Below the pieces are notes generated by a model that did no database searches, was not told the DNA's origin, and saw only the letters and a program-made list of their open reading frames with translations. The position numbers and the translations under genes are program-made. A stretch of DNA of 64,000 nt from Fredericiella sp963839515 (GTDB taxonomy: Bacteria; Chloroflexota; Anaerolineae; Caldilineales; Caldilineaceae), in the NCBI GenBank assembly GCA_963839515.1, contig CAWIVN010000023.1:747726-811725 (forward strand). The letters run 5' to 3'. Within the stretch, counting starts at the first letter, position 1. Every line of letters begins with the position of its first letter. Positions 45,885-54,541 of this stretch are shown one piece after another.

Positions 45885-47021
45885 ATGGCCGAGATCAAGA
45901 TCGAGAACGTCACAAAAAAGTTTGGTGACTTTGTCGCCGTCGACAACATCAGCCTGGACGTCGAGGACCAGGAGTTTATGGTGCTCCTGGGGCCAAGCGG
46001 CTGTGGCAAGACCACCTTGCTGCGTGCGGTGGCTGGGTTAGGCATGGCGGACGCCGGCCGCATCAGCATCGGCGGCCAGGACGTGACCTACATGCCCGCA
46101 CGCCGCCGCGGCATCTCCATGGTTTTTCAGAGCTATGCCATCTTCCCGCACATGAAGGTCTACGACAACATAGCCTTCGGGCTAAAGATGAACAATGCGG
46201 ACAAGGCCGAGACAGAGCGCCGCGTGCGCGAGGCGGCCGAGCTGCTCCACATCGAGGATATGCTCGACCGCTACCCGGGCAAGATGAGCGGCGGCCAGCG
46301 CCAGCGCGTGGCCGTGGCCCGCGCCATCGCGATGAAGTCAAAGGTGCTGCTCATGGACGAACCGTTGAGCAATCTGGACGCGCTGCTGCGCCTGGAGATG
46401 CGCGCCGAACTCAAACGATTGCTGGCGGAAATCAAGACGACAACCATCTATGTTACTCACGACCAGATCGAGGCGCTGAGCATGGGTGACCGCATCGCCG
46501 TGATGCGCAAGGGCGCCATCGAACAGTGCGACAAGCCCACGATCGTCTACGACCTACCCAGCACCGATTTTGTCGGCGGCTTTATCGGCAATCCGCCGAT
46601 GAACTTCATGGATGCGCAGGTGCAGCGACACAATGGCAGTGTCGGTGGCAGTGTCGGTGGCAGTGTCGGTGGCGGTGTCGACGTGGCGATCGGCGATTTT
46701 CGTCTTGCCCCGCCCAGCGCGCTGCAACCGCTGCTTGGAGCATATGACGGCCGGCCGATCGTGTTGGGCATCCGTGCCGAAAACATGGAAACGCTGGCCC
46801 AACCGGTCGACGACGGTCTCAAGGTGCGGGTACTCGTGGTGGAGCCGCTCGGCGCGCAGAACCTGCTGACCGTGAAGATCGGCGCCAACACGGTGAAGGT
46901 TTCCACCCATCCATCATTCGTGGTGGCCCCCAACCAGGACGTCTGGCTGCGGTTCCCGGCCGACAAGATTCGCTGGATCGACCGCGACAGCGGGCGAGTC
47001 CTCTATCCTGGCGTGGTGTGA
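45885..47021 (+). CDS. MalK/UgpC-type ABC transporter ATP-binding protein
   Basis: This 378-residue CUT1 ATPase has Walker A LLGPSGCGKTT near residue 36, the Q-loop in MVFQSYAIFPH, signature MSGGQRQRVAVARA, Walker B LLMDEPLSNLD and the switch His in YVTHDQIEALSMGDRI. The C-terminal regulatory OB-fold contains FIGNPPMNFMDA and GIRAENME. A Gly/Ser/Val repeat (GSVGGSVGGSVGGG) is inserted after VQRHN near residue 250, encoded by a 12-nt tandem repeat. It completes the sugar importer. Confidence 0.95.
   Translation: MAEIKIENVTKKFGDFVAVDNISLDVEDQEFMVLLGPSGCGKTTLLRAVAGLGMADAGRISIGGQDVTYMPARRRGISMVFQSYAIFPHMKVYDNIAFGLKMNNADKAETERRVREAAELLHIEDMLDRYPGKMSGGQRQRVAVARAIAMKSKVLLMDEPLSNLDALLRLEMRAELKRLLAEIKTTTIYVTHDQIEALSMGDRIAVMRKGAIEQCDKPTIVYDLPSTDFVGGFIGNPPMNFMDAQVQRHNGSVGGSVGGSVGGGVDVAIGDFRLAPPSALQPLLGAYDGRPIVLGIRAENMETLAQPVDDGLKVRVLVVEPLGAQNLLTVKIGANTVKVSTHPSFVVAPNQDVWLRFPADKIRWIDRDSGRVLYPGVV
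46635..46679. repeat. 12-nt tandem repeat in the ATPase gene
   Basis: GGCAGTGTCGGT occurs three times in a row (46635-46670), followed by the partial variant GGCGGTGTC (46671-46679). The period keeps the frame and encodes Gly-Ser-Val-Gly units. Confidence 0.85.
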
Positions 47022-47024
47022 ACT

Positions 47025-48770
47025 ATGGCCATACGAGAATTGCTCTCGGCGATCTACCCTCAACCGCAGGTTGAGGAGCTATTTGACGCCATCGCGCAGA
47101 GGATCGAGGCATTCCGCCGGCGCTACCCGCAGCTTGCGAATGCTGCTTTCCTGGCCGACCAGATCAACCTGCAAGACGTCATCCTCATCACCTATGGCGA
47201 CCAGTTCCGCGAGCCCCAGCGTCCACCGCTGCAATCCTTGCGTACATTTCTGGACGACTACCTGCAGGATCTAATCAGCGGCGTGCACCTGCTGCCTTTC
47301 TATCCCTACTCGTCGGATGACGGTTTTTCGGTGATCGATTATTACCAGGTTGCGCCGGACCTGGGCACGTGGCAAGACGTAGCTGCCTTGGGGGAAGAGT
47401 ATCGCCTGGCGTTTGATCTGGTCGTGAACCATGTTTCAGCGCGGTCGGCGTGGTTTCAGGGCTTTCTTGCCGGCACCTCGCCCTATAACGGCTATTTTTT
47501 GATTGTAGATCCCGCGACAGATCTGACGGGCGTGGTGCGGCCGCGTGCCATGCCGGTTCTCACGCGGTTTGATACGGCGGACGGCGAGCGTCACGTCTGG
47601 ACCACCTTCAGCGAGGATCAGATCGACCTGAACTTCCACAACCCCCTGGTCCTGTTGGAGCTGATAGACGTGCTGCTGTTTTACGCTGCCCGGGGCGCAC
47701 AGATCATCCGCCTGGATGCCATCGCCTACCTGTGGAAGATTCCCGGCACCGCCTGCATCCACCTGCCGCAGACGCATGCCGTCGTCAAGCTGGTGCGGGC
47801 CATCCTGGACCTGACCGCGCCCGCGGTGCAGCTGCTCACGGAGACAAACGTACCGCATGCGGAGAACATCAGCTACTTTGGTGAATACAGGACCGAACGC
47901 GGCGGCAGCGACGAGGCCCAGATGGTCTACCAGTTTCCGTTGGGGCCACTCACCTTGCACACCTTGCTGACCGGTGACACAACCAGGTTGACGGAATGGG
48001 TGCAGGGGCTGCCCGAGCTTGCGCCCGGGACCGCCTTCTTCAATTTCACCGCCTCACACGACGGCATCGGCGTGCGGCCGGCAGAAGGATTACTCTCCGC
48101 AGGTGAGATCCGGCGGCTGGTGGAAACCACGCTGGCGCATGGCGGCCAGGTATCTTACAAATCCAACGCAGATGGCAGCCGGAGCCCCTATGAGCTGAAC
48201 ATCACCTGGTACGATGTGCTGAATGATCCGGCACAGCCCGCGCCTGCGTTGGATGTGGCGCGCTTCCTGGCTTCGCAGGCCATCATGCTTGCCCTGGCAG
48301 GAGTACCGGGCATCTATGTTCACAGCCTGTTTGGCTCGCGCAGTTGCGAGCGCTGCCGGGAAGCGACCGGCCACGCGCGCTCACTCAACCGTGAGAAGTT
48401 TTGGCTGGCAGAAATTCGGCGCGACCTGGATGATCCCCAGGCGCTCCGAGCGGCCGTCTTTGCCGGGTATCGCCATCTGCTAAAGATTTTTAGTGAGCAA
48501 TTCCACGCCCATCCTGGGACACGCCAGCGTGTCTTGCGCTTGGGGGCCAACATCTTTGCCCTGCTGCGAACTGCGGAAGACGGTCACAGTGTGCTGTGCA
48601 TGACCAATGCGCTGGCAGAAGAAGTATGTGTTGAGGTCAAGCTGCGGGAGCTCCAGTTGCCGCGCTGGGCCCCGTGCGTCGATGCACTGAGCGGCGAGAC
48701 GATCAGCGCGCAAGGCGAGGTGCTGACGTGTTCGCTTAGGCCCTACCAGACGCGGTGGATTGTGCTATAG
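47025..48770 (+). CDS. GH13_18 sugar phosphorylase (sucrose/glucosylglycerate phosphorylase-like)
   Basis: This 581-residue glycoside phosphorylase would cleave an alpha-glucoside with phosphate to give glucose 1-phosphate. The N-terminus has VILITYGDQF and GVHLLPFYPYSSDDGFSVIDY. Catalytic segments are QIIRLDAIAYLWK (nucleophile Asp, near residue 229), QLLTETNVPHAENISYFGEY (acid/base Glu, near 275) and FTASHDGIGVRPAEGLL (transition-state Asp). It starts 3 nt after the ATPase stop, so it is the last gene of the import operon. Sucrose, glucosylglycerate and glucosylglycerol are all known substrates of close relatives; sequence alone does not choose. Confidence 0.9.
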   Translation: MAIRELLSAIYPQPQVEELFDAIAQRIEAFRRRYPQLANAAFLADQINLQDVILITYGDQFREPQRPPLQSLRTFLDDYLQDLISGVHLLPFYPYSSDDGFSVIDYYQVAPDLGTWQDVAALGEEYRLAFDLVVNHVSARSAWFQGFLAGTSPYNGYFLIVDPATDLTGVVRPRAMPVLTRFDTADGERHVWTTFSEDQIDLNFHNPLVLLELIDVLLFYAARGAQIIRLDAIAYLWKIPGTACIHLPQTHAVVKLVRAILDLTAPAVQLLTETNVPHAENISYFGEYRTERGGSDEAQMVYQFPLGPLTLHTLLTGDTTRLTEWVQGLPELAPGTAFFNFTASHDGIGVRPAEGLLSAGEIRRLVETTLAHGGQVSYKSNADGSRSPYELNITWYDVLNDPAQPAPALDVARFLASQAIMLALAGVPGIYVHSLFGSRSCERCREATGHARSLNREKFWLAEIRRDLDDPQALRAAVFAGYRHLLKIFSEQFHAHPGTRQRVLRLGANIFALLRTAEDGHSVLCMTNALAEEVCVEVKLRELQLPRWAPCVDALSGETISAQGEVLTCSLRPYQTRWIVL

Positions 48771-48782
48771 ATATTGCCCCCA

Positions 48783-51700
48783 TCACCCTTCTACTACCGC
48801 GGCAACCCGTTCCAACCCTAACGCCTGCGCCGCCCGCAGCCGATAGAGCCCATCCAGCAGCAGGTAGCCGTCGCGCAGCCGGCGCACGACGATGGGCGGC
48901 GCGATCCGCCCGTCGCGGCGGGCGCGCTGGATGGCGCTATCGAGCTTGGCCGGGTTGAGCGCCTGTGCCCCCTGCTGCGCGGGAATGCGCACCTGCGCCA
49001 CCGCAATCTCGATGGCGGGTGTCGTCGCAGCCACGGGTGCAGTCGTTGCCGCCGCCGCTGCGACCGGCCCGGCGCCAGCCAGGCATAGACGGTAGCCTGT
49101 CTCCGCCCAGAACTCCTGCTGCCAGGCGGCCAGTCGGCCGGCGTCCGGCAGGGACGCGAGGGTGACGCTCACTTCGCCGCGGTCGACAAATATGCTCGGC
49201 CCCTTGACAAGGATGCATGCATGCTGCAGGCAGCGCAGCCGCGCCGCGTCCACGATCGCGCCCTGGTTGGGCTGTGGGTTGATGCGCAGCGGCCAGCCAA
49301 TTTCTTGCGCCAGCCGATCGATCGTGGCGCGATGGCGCTCGCCCACCTGCGGCGAAATAAACGAGAGCACGATGGCGCCATCCTTAAGGCTGGTGCGATA
49401 CAACGTACTGCCCGCCAGCGCCTGCTTGAGCACCGCGTAGGCGGCGTTGATCTCAAGCGGTTCACCCGTAGTGGCAGAGCCAGGCACAGAGCCCGGCACA
49501 GAGCCCAGCGTCTGTTCGGCGAGCGTGATCTCAAGCTTGTAGCCACTGATGGCGAGATAGCGCGCCTCCACCGCGTCCCACAGCGCTGCGCCGGGAGCAG
49601 GGGCGTGGCTGGCGGGCAGCGCGAGGGTAACGGCCACGCGGCGTTCCAAGCGGTGGATCGCAGGCCCCTTGACAACGGCCAACCCCTGCGGCAACACCTC
49701 GCTTACGAGCAGGTTTAGCGCACTCTGGTTGGCTTCCGGCGCCACCTCCACCTGCCAGCCGGTCTGTTCCGCCAGGGCAGCCAGTGCGCCGGCATATTCA
49801 ACCTGTACCACATCGGGAAAATCAAAGATCAAGGCCAGCACGTGTTCGGCGAGCCGATAACCGGCGCGGCGCAGGCGCGCTTCGGGCGGAAAGTGGGCAT
49901 TGGCCGTGGCCAGCGCCCGGTTCGGCTCCATTTGCACCGGGCTGTCCAGCGCGGCCAGCGCATCTGCCATGCGCCCCAGCGCAGCCGCGCTCACTGCCGC
50001 GCCGTCCGCCGCGCCCTCCGCCCCAGGAGCGAGCATGCTCAGCATGTCCTCGGGCCAGACCGTAAACCGTACAGGTGCGCTGCCGGCAACCGCTTCAAGC
50101 GCCGTCTCGGCCTGCCCTTCCGCCTGGACCTCTACGTGGTCGGCAGCAACGGCAACCACCTGCGCGACGCGCACTTCCCCCTCCGGGTCGCGCGCCAGCA
50201 ACCAGCGTCCGTGGAGATCGCCGTGCGCCGCGATTTGCAGGCGCCGCCGCGTCGCCAGTTCCACTTGATCGCGGGCGCGCACACGATAGACATCGGCGCG
50301 CTGCCGGTCCGGCGCAAAGTACCGGTCATCGGCCGCCAGCGCGGCGGCCAGCGCCGCCACCTGTGCCGGTGAAGGCGCCGGGCGCTCACCCCACCAGATC
50401 TGCGCCAGCTCCAGCAGCGTGACCAGATCGCCGGCGCCGGCGGCCGCGTCGACGCTGGCTTGCAGCGCGTGCGACAAGCGCTGCAGGTCGAGGGGACGCC
50501 TCCGGCCGATGCCCTGGGCAGGCGCTGGACGCACAGCTGGGGTGAAGTCAAAGCCAAAGGCCTGGCCGGCGCGCGGCAGCCGCACGTTGCGCCCGCGTGC
50601 CCGCAGCGCAGCGGCGAGACTGTGGCGTGCGTCCTCGTCGCCATGCACGAGAAAGACCTGCGCCGGATCGAGCGTCTCCACAAAGCTGACCAATTGCCCG
50701 GCGTCGGCATGGGCGGAGAGCGAGTACGTCCCCAGCCGGGCTTGCACTTCGATCTTGTCCTTGCCAAGACGCAGCGTCCCGCGGCCGCGCTGTGCCATCT
50801 CCTGCAGCCGGCGGCCGGGCGACTCCTCGTCTTGGTAGCCGGTGAGCAGGATGGCGTGCTGCGGCTGGCCGGCCAGGCCGCGCGCATAGGCCAGCGATGG
50901 GCCGCCCGCCAACATGCCCGAACTGGCGACAATGATGGCGGGGCCGGGCTCCCAGAGCAGCGCGTTGCGTTGGGCTGCGCTGGCCACCGGCTGGATTTGT
51001 TCGGTGTAGAAGGCGGCGCCCTGTTCCTGCAGGGCCAGTGGCAGCGCCGCGGGAAAGCTGCTGTAGGACTGGCAGATCGCGCGCACCATGCCGTCGGCCC
51101 AGACCGGCACCCCGGCCAGTTCGCCGCGCCGCTGAAACTCGCCGAGGGTGAGCAGGATTTCCTGCGCCCGGCCAAGGGCAAAGGCCGGGATCAGCACCTT
51201 GCCGCCCGCCGCTGTCACCTCGGCTACGGTCTCCACGAGGCGGCGCTCCTCGGCGTGGCGGTTGGCATGCAGCCGACCACCGTAGGTGCTTTCCAAGATC
51301 AGCACGTCGGGCGAAAAGACAGGCGGGCGCGCGCCGTCAACCGTGCGCTGCGGCGAAATAGAGATGTCGCCGGAGATCAGGATACGCCCTTCGCTGCTAC
51401 TCAACCCGATCATGGCCGCGCCGGCAATGTGGCCGGCCAGAAAGAAAGTAGCGGTCAGCCCCGGCGCCAGCGTGAGGGGCTGCAGCAGCTGCACCGGCGT
51501 GAAAGCGTTCAGCAAGCGGGTGGTCGCCACCTCGTCGAAGAGCGGCAGCTCGCCTTCGTCCTCCAGCCGCATCTGCATGATGCGGCGTGCGTCCTGGTGC
51601 AGCACGCGCGTCAGCTCGATAGTCACCGGCGTGGCGTAGACGGGTACGTTGGGGTAACGCTCTGTAACCAACTCCAGCGCGCCGGTATGGTCAGTGTGGG

Positions 51701-51899
51701 CATGGGTGACCAAAATGGCGTCGATGCCGCCGCTGCGCTCGATCTGGTCCAGGTCAGGCAGTTGGTCGCCGGCAAGGCCCCAGCGTGCCTTGGGCGTGGG
51801 GCGGATACCGGCGTCGACCAGCAGCCGGCGCCCACCGATCTCGATCAGGATGCAGCTCGCGCCGACCTCGTCGGCGCCGCCCAGAAACGTAATGTTCAT
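48783..51899 (-). CDS. MBL/beta-CASP ribonuclease-like protein with C-terminal ParB-like domain
   Basis: This protein of 1038 residues is over twice the usual length. Residues 1-450 are a metallo-beta-lactamase/beta-CASP core of the CPSF73/RNase type: HAHTDH at 66-71, HIAGA at 157, SGD at 176-178, SAHAD at 395-399 and VHG at 418-420. Residues 460-680 are Ala-rich and unassigned. Two similar modules (about 693-760 and 845-918) share GW, P..NQ.A and VKGP.I then VTLA, possibly nucleic-acid binding. Residues 962-1038 resemble a ParB/Srx fold (PPIVVRRLRDGYLLLDGLYR then LRAAQALG). ATG at 51899; the upstream extension is unsupported. Likely an RNA or DNA nuclease; target unknown. Confidence 0.82.
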   Translation of the reverse strand: MNITFLGGADEVGASCILIEIGGRRLLVDAGIRPTPKARWGLAGDQLPDLDQIERSGGIDAILVTHAHTDHTGALELVTERYPNVPVYATPVTIELTRVLHQDARRIMQMRLEDEGELPLFDEVATTRLLNAFTPVQLLQPLTLAPGLTATFFLAGHIAGAAMIGLSSSEGRILISGDISISPQRTVDGARPPVFSPDVLILESTYGGRLHANRHAEERRLVETVAEVTAAGGKVLIPAFALGRAQEILLTLGEFQRRGELAGVPVWADGMVRAICQSYSSFPAALPLALQEQGAAFYTEQIQPVASAAQRNALLWEPGPAIIVASSGMLAGGPSLAYARGLAGQPQHAILLTGYQDEESPGRRLQEMAQRGRGTLRLGKDKIEVQARLGTYSLSAHADAGQLVSFVETLDPAQVFLVHGDEDARHSLAAALRARGRNVRLPRAGQAFGFDFTPAVRPAPAQGIGRRRPLDLQRLSHALQASVDAAAGAGDLVTLLELAQIWWGERPAPSPAQVAALAAALAADDRYFAPDRQRADVYRVRARDQVELATRRRLQIAAHGDLHGRWLLARDPEGEVRVAQVVAVAADHVEVQAEGQAETALEAVAGSAPVRFTVWPEDMLSMLAPGAEGAADGAAVSAAALGRMADALAALDSPVQMEPNRALATANAHFPPEARLRRAGYRLAEHVLALIFDFPDVVQVEYAGALAALAEQTGWQVEVAPEANQSALNLLVSEVLPQGLAVVKGPAIHRLERRVAVTLALPASHAPAPGAALWDAVEARYLAISGYKLEITLAEQTLGSVPGSVPGSATTGEPLEINAAYAVLKQALAGSTLYRTSLKDGAIVLSFISPQVGERHRATIDRLAQEIGWPLRINPQPNQGAIVDAARLRCLQHACILVKGPSIFVDRGEVSVTLASLPDAGRLAAWQQEFWAETGYRLCLAGAGPVAAAAATTAPVAATTPAIEIAVAQVRIPAQQGAQALNPAKLDSAIQRARRDGRIAPPIVVRRLRDGYLLLDGLYRLRAAQALGLERVAAVVEG

Positions 51900-51963
51900 A
51901 ACGCTGATCGTCGCATGGACGCAGGAGATGTGCAAAAACTGCGAATGGCCGCGCCCAGCACCC

Positions 51964-52745
51964 TCATGGCGGCGTTGGAAGAGGAGTAGGTGCCGCATCT
52001 GGTGCTGGCGTATTCCCGAGCGCGTCGAGCAGAGTCCTTGCCGCACACAGGTCAGGTGTAGTGACGACGAGCGCCGGCGCCTGGGGCGCGGCTTCGACCA
52101 GATACTGCAGCCAGGCCAGTGTCTCGGGATCGCACCACTGCAAATCGTCGAGGACCAGCAGGAGAGGGTGAGGCTCAGCGGTGAAGCCACGACACAGCGC
52201 TTCAAAGAGACGTTTCTGCTCCCAACGCTCGGTCAGCGGTGCGGGCGCAGGTAAATGCGGATACTGAATGTGCAGCTCAGGGAGCAGGCGGGTTACTTCG
52301 CTCAACCAGATGGGGTCCAGCTTACCCAATCGGGCTTGGAGTGGGGGCGTACGCAGCAAGTCGGCCAAAGGAGCATAGGCAAGCCGACCCTCGAGGGCAT
52401 AGGCGCGGGCACGCGCAGCAGCATGGCCCTGGCGCCCGACGTGGAGCAGCAGTTCCTCGGCCAGGCGCGCCTTGCCGATGCCGGCTTCGCCGCAGATGGA
52501 AACCATGTGGATTCCGGACTGCAGCGCACGCGACCAGGCAGCGCGCAGGGTCTGCCATGCTCCCTGGCGGCCGATCAGTGGATGGTCGACGAGTGCTGCA
52601 CGCGTGTGCGGGCGGGCGGTCAGCGCGAGATAGTAGAGGAGGGCCTGCGCCTTGGAGGGCAGATGCTGCGCGCCGGCGGACCCATTGCAGCTGATCCGGG
52701 GGGCGCCCAGGAGATGAATTTGGAGCCTCGGAGACGCTGGCGCCA
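51964..52745 (-). pseudogene. Remnant of a SARP/LAL-type regulator with AAA ATPase
   Basis: The open frame starts with the OmpR-like DNA-binding part LQIHLLGAPRISCNGS to SKAQALLYYLALTARPHTRAAL. It jumps directly to HPLIGRQGAWQTL, omitting the bacterial transcriptional activation domain. The ATPase then has Walker A VSICGEAGIGKARLAEELLL and Walker B LLLVLDDLQWCDPETLAWLQ. It stops after a short Pro-rich tail instead of continuing several hundred residues. There is no start codon with a ribosome binding site. Internal deletion and loss of the C-terminus make this a decayed gene. The intact family comprises large ATP-dependent activators. Confidence 0.7.
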
Positions 52746-52776
52746 GCTGCAGCGGGAACGAGCGCAGCAGAGCTGA

Positions 52777-53505
52777 ATGCCGCGTGGCGCAGGGCGATGG
52801 CGCGTACCCCCTGGGTTTCACGATCTGCGGACACTGCGGCAGGAGCTGCAGGCGATGGCGGGAGATCTCGATGCCGCGGCCCGCGACCAGGTGGCGTACT
52901 GGGACGCAGGGTCGCCGTCCTACCGCTGGATGGAGATTGCACTCGACCAGTTCAGGACCAAGCCGATTACCAACCCACGCACGTTGCGGGGCATATCGCT
53001 CATGAACGTGGCAATCTACGATGCAATGGTGGCCGTGTGGAACGCAAGGTACCAGTACAACCGTGTGCGGCCGAGCCTGGCGGACTTGACGCTGGCGCCG
53101 CTGGTAGCAGTGCCCAACAGCCCTTCCTACCCCTCGGAGCAGGCCGTGGCGGCGGGAGCAGCGGCGACGATATTGGGTTATCTCTATCCCGACGACGCGG
53201 CCAGTTTGGAGGCCAAGGCGCAAGAGGCGGCGCAATCGCGGGCGTTGGCGGGCGTGAACTATCCCTCCGACGTTCAAGCGGGCCTCGCGCTTGGGCGCCA
53301 GGTGGCGCAGTTGGTGATCGACCGCGCCAAGGCAGACGGCTCAGATGCAGTATGGGACGGCACGATGCCCACGGCGGCCGGCAGCTGGACAGGCGAGAAG
53401 CCCATCGAGCCGTTGGCGGGGACGCTAGCCTACCTGTTCCCCGACGAAGCCGATGCAATCACCGCCAGGGGTGAGGAGGCCGCCAACTCGCGCCTGTGGG
53501 GCGGC
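52777..53505 (+). pseudogene. Fragment of a PAP2/vanadium-haloperoxidase family protein
   Basis: The frame encodes WNARYQYNRVRPSLADLTLAP, VAVPNSPSYPSEQAVAAGAA and GVNYPSDVQAGLALGRQVA, which match phosphate-binding motifs of secreted vanadium haloperoxidase/PAP2 proteins (RxxRP, PSxH-like, and downstream acid/base region). The N-terminal signal peptide and domain start are missing. Similarity ends at ANSRLWGG, 23 nt before the stop of the neighbouring permease; the remaining codons are unrelated. Truncated at both ends, it is head-to-head with another remnant, so this is probably a deletion/rearrangement scar. Confidence 0.65.
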
Positions 53506-53527
53506 AGCACGCGCTTACAAGCCTTTC

Positions 53528-54541
53528 CTAGCTCTTGGCCAGCTGCCGCGCAACGCTGCTGAGACCCACGGCAATGATCAAAATGGCGCCCTGGAAGACG
53601 TATTGGTAGAAGGTGGGGGCGCCGAAGATGGCAAGGCCGTTGAAGCCGATGCCGATGATCAGGACGCCGATGAAGGTACCTGGGATGTGGAACTCGCCGT
53701 CCTTGAGCGTGGCCGAGCCTAGAAACGCGGCGGCGAAGGCGTTGAGCAGGTAGGAGTCGGCGGCGCTGGCCGTGCCGCTGCCGATGAGCGAGGCAAGCAG
53801 GATGCCGGTCAGCGAGGCGCAGACGGCGGCCACGACAAAAGCCAGAATCTTGATGCGGTCCACCCGAATGCCGGACAGGCGAGCCGCTTCGACGTTACCG
53901 CCGACGGCCTGGATTTGTTGGCCCATGTCGGTGCGGTTGACCAGCAGCCAGAGCAGGAAGAGCACCACAAACATGATGATCACGTTGTTGGGGACGCCCC
54001 AGGCACGGTTCAAGGCGATGGCGGTGAAGATCTTGGGGACGCCGGAGGCGATGGGGACGCCGGTGGAGTAGGCGAAGGTCAAGCCGACCAGGATGGAGCC
54101 CATGCCCAGGGTGGCGATGACGGAATTGACCTTGATCTTGGTGACGATGGCGCCATTGATGAGGCCAATGATAACGCCGACGCACAGCACGAGCAGGATG
54201 GCCAGCGGCACCGGTACGCCCTGGTTCACCATGAGACCCGTCACCAAAACGCCCGCCAGGCTGCCGTTGTAGCCAATACTCAGATCCATCTCGCCCACAA
54301 TTAACACGACCGTGAGCCCGCCGGCAATGATCGCCGTCAGCGAGGCCTGGTTGAGAATGTTGAGGAAGTTGGACACCGTGGGAAAGGCGCGCGGCGCCGC
54401 GATCGAGAAGATCAGAATCATCAGGAACATGCCGATAATGCTGCCGTACTTGGCGATAAAGCCGAGGACGGCGCGGCGGTTGGCGCCGGCAACAGGCGCC
54501 GCTTCTCCGGCAGAGGTGTTGATCGGTTGCGAAGTGCTCAT
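53528..54541 (-). CDS. CUT2 sugar ABC transporter permease
   Basis: This 337-residue RbsC-like permease has about ten helices, with ALTAIIAGGLTVVLIVGEMDLSIGYNGSLAG-type family sequence near residue 66. It also has GLINGAIVTKIKVNSVIATLGMGSILVGLTF and AFLGSATLKDGEFHIPGTFIGVLIIGIGFNGL. The ATG overlaps the ATPase stop by 4 nt. Unlike the first CUT2 operon it is the only permease, so it should form a homodimer. Its 3' end abuts the PAP2 remnant. Confidence 0.92.
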   Translation of the reverse strand: MSTSQPINTSAGEAAPVAGANRRAVLGFIAKYGSIIGMFLMILIFSIAAPRAFPTVSNFLNILNQASLTAIIAGGLTVVLIVGEMDLSIGYNGSLAGVLVTGLMVNQGVPVPLAILLVLCVGVIIGLINGAIVTKIKVNSVIATLGMGSILVGLTFAYSTGVPIASGVPKIFTAIALNRAWGVPNNVIIMFVVLFLLWLLVNRTDMGQQIQAVGGNVEAARLSGIRVDRIKILAFVVAAVCASLTGILLASLIGSGTASAADSYLLNAFAAAFLGSATLKDGEFHIPGTFIGVLIIGIGFNGLAIFGAPTFYQYVFQGAILIIAVGLSSVARQLAKS

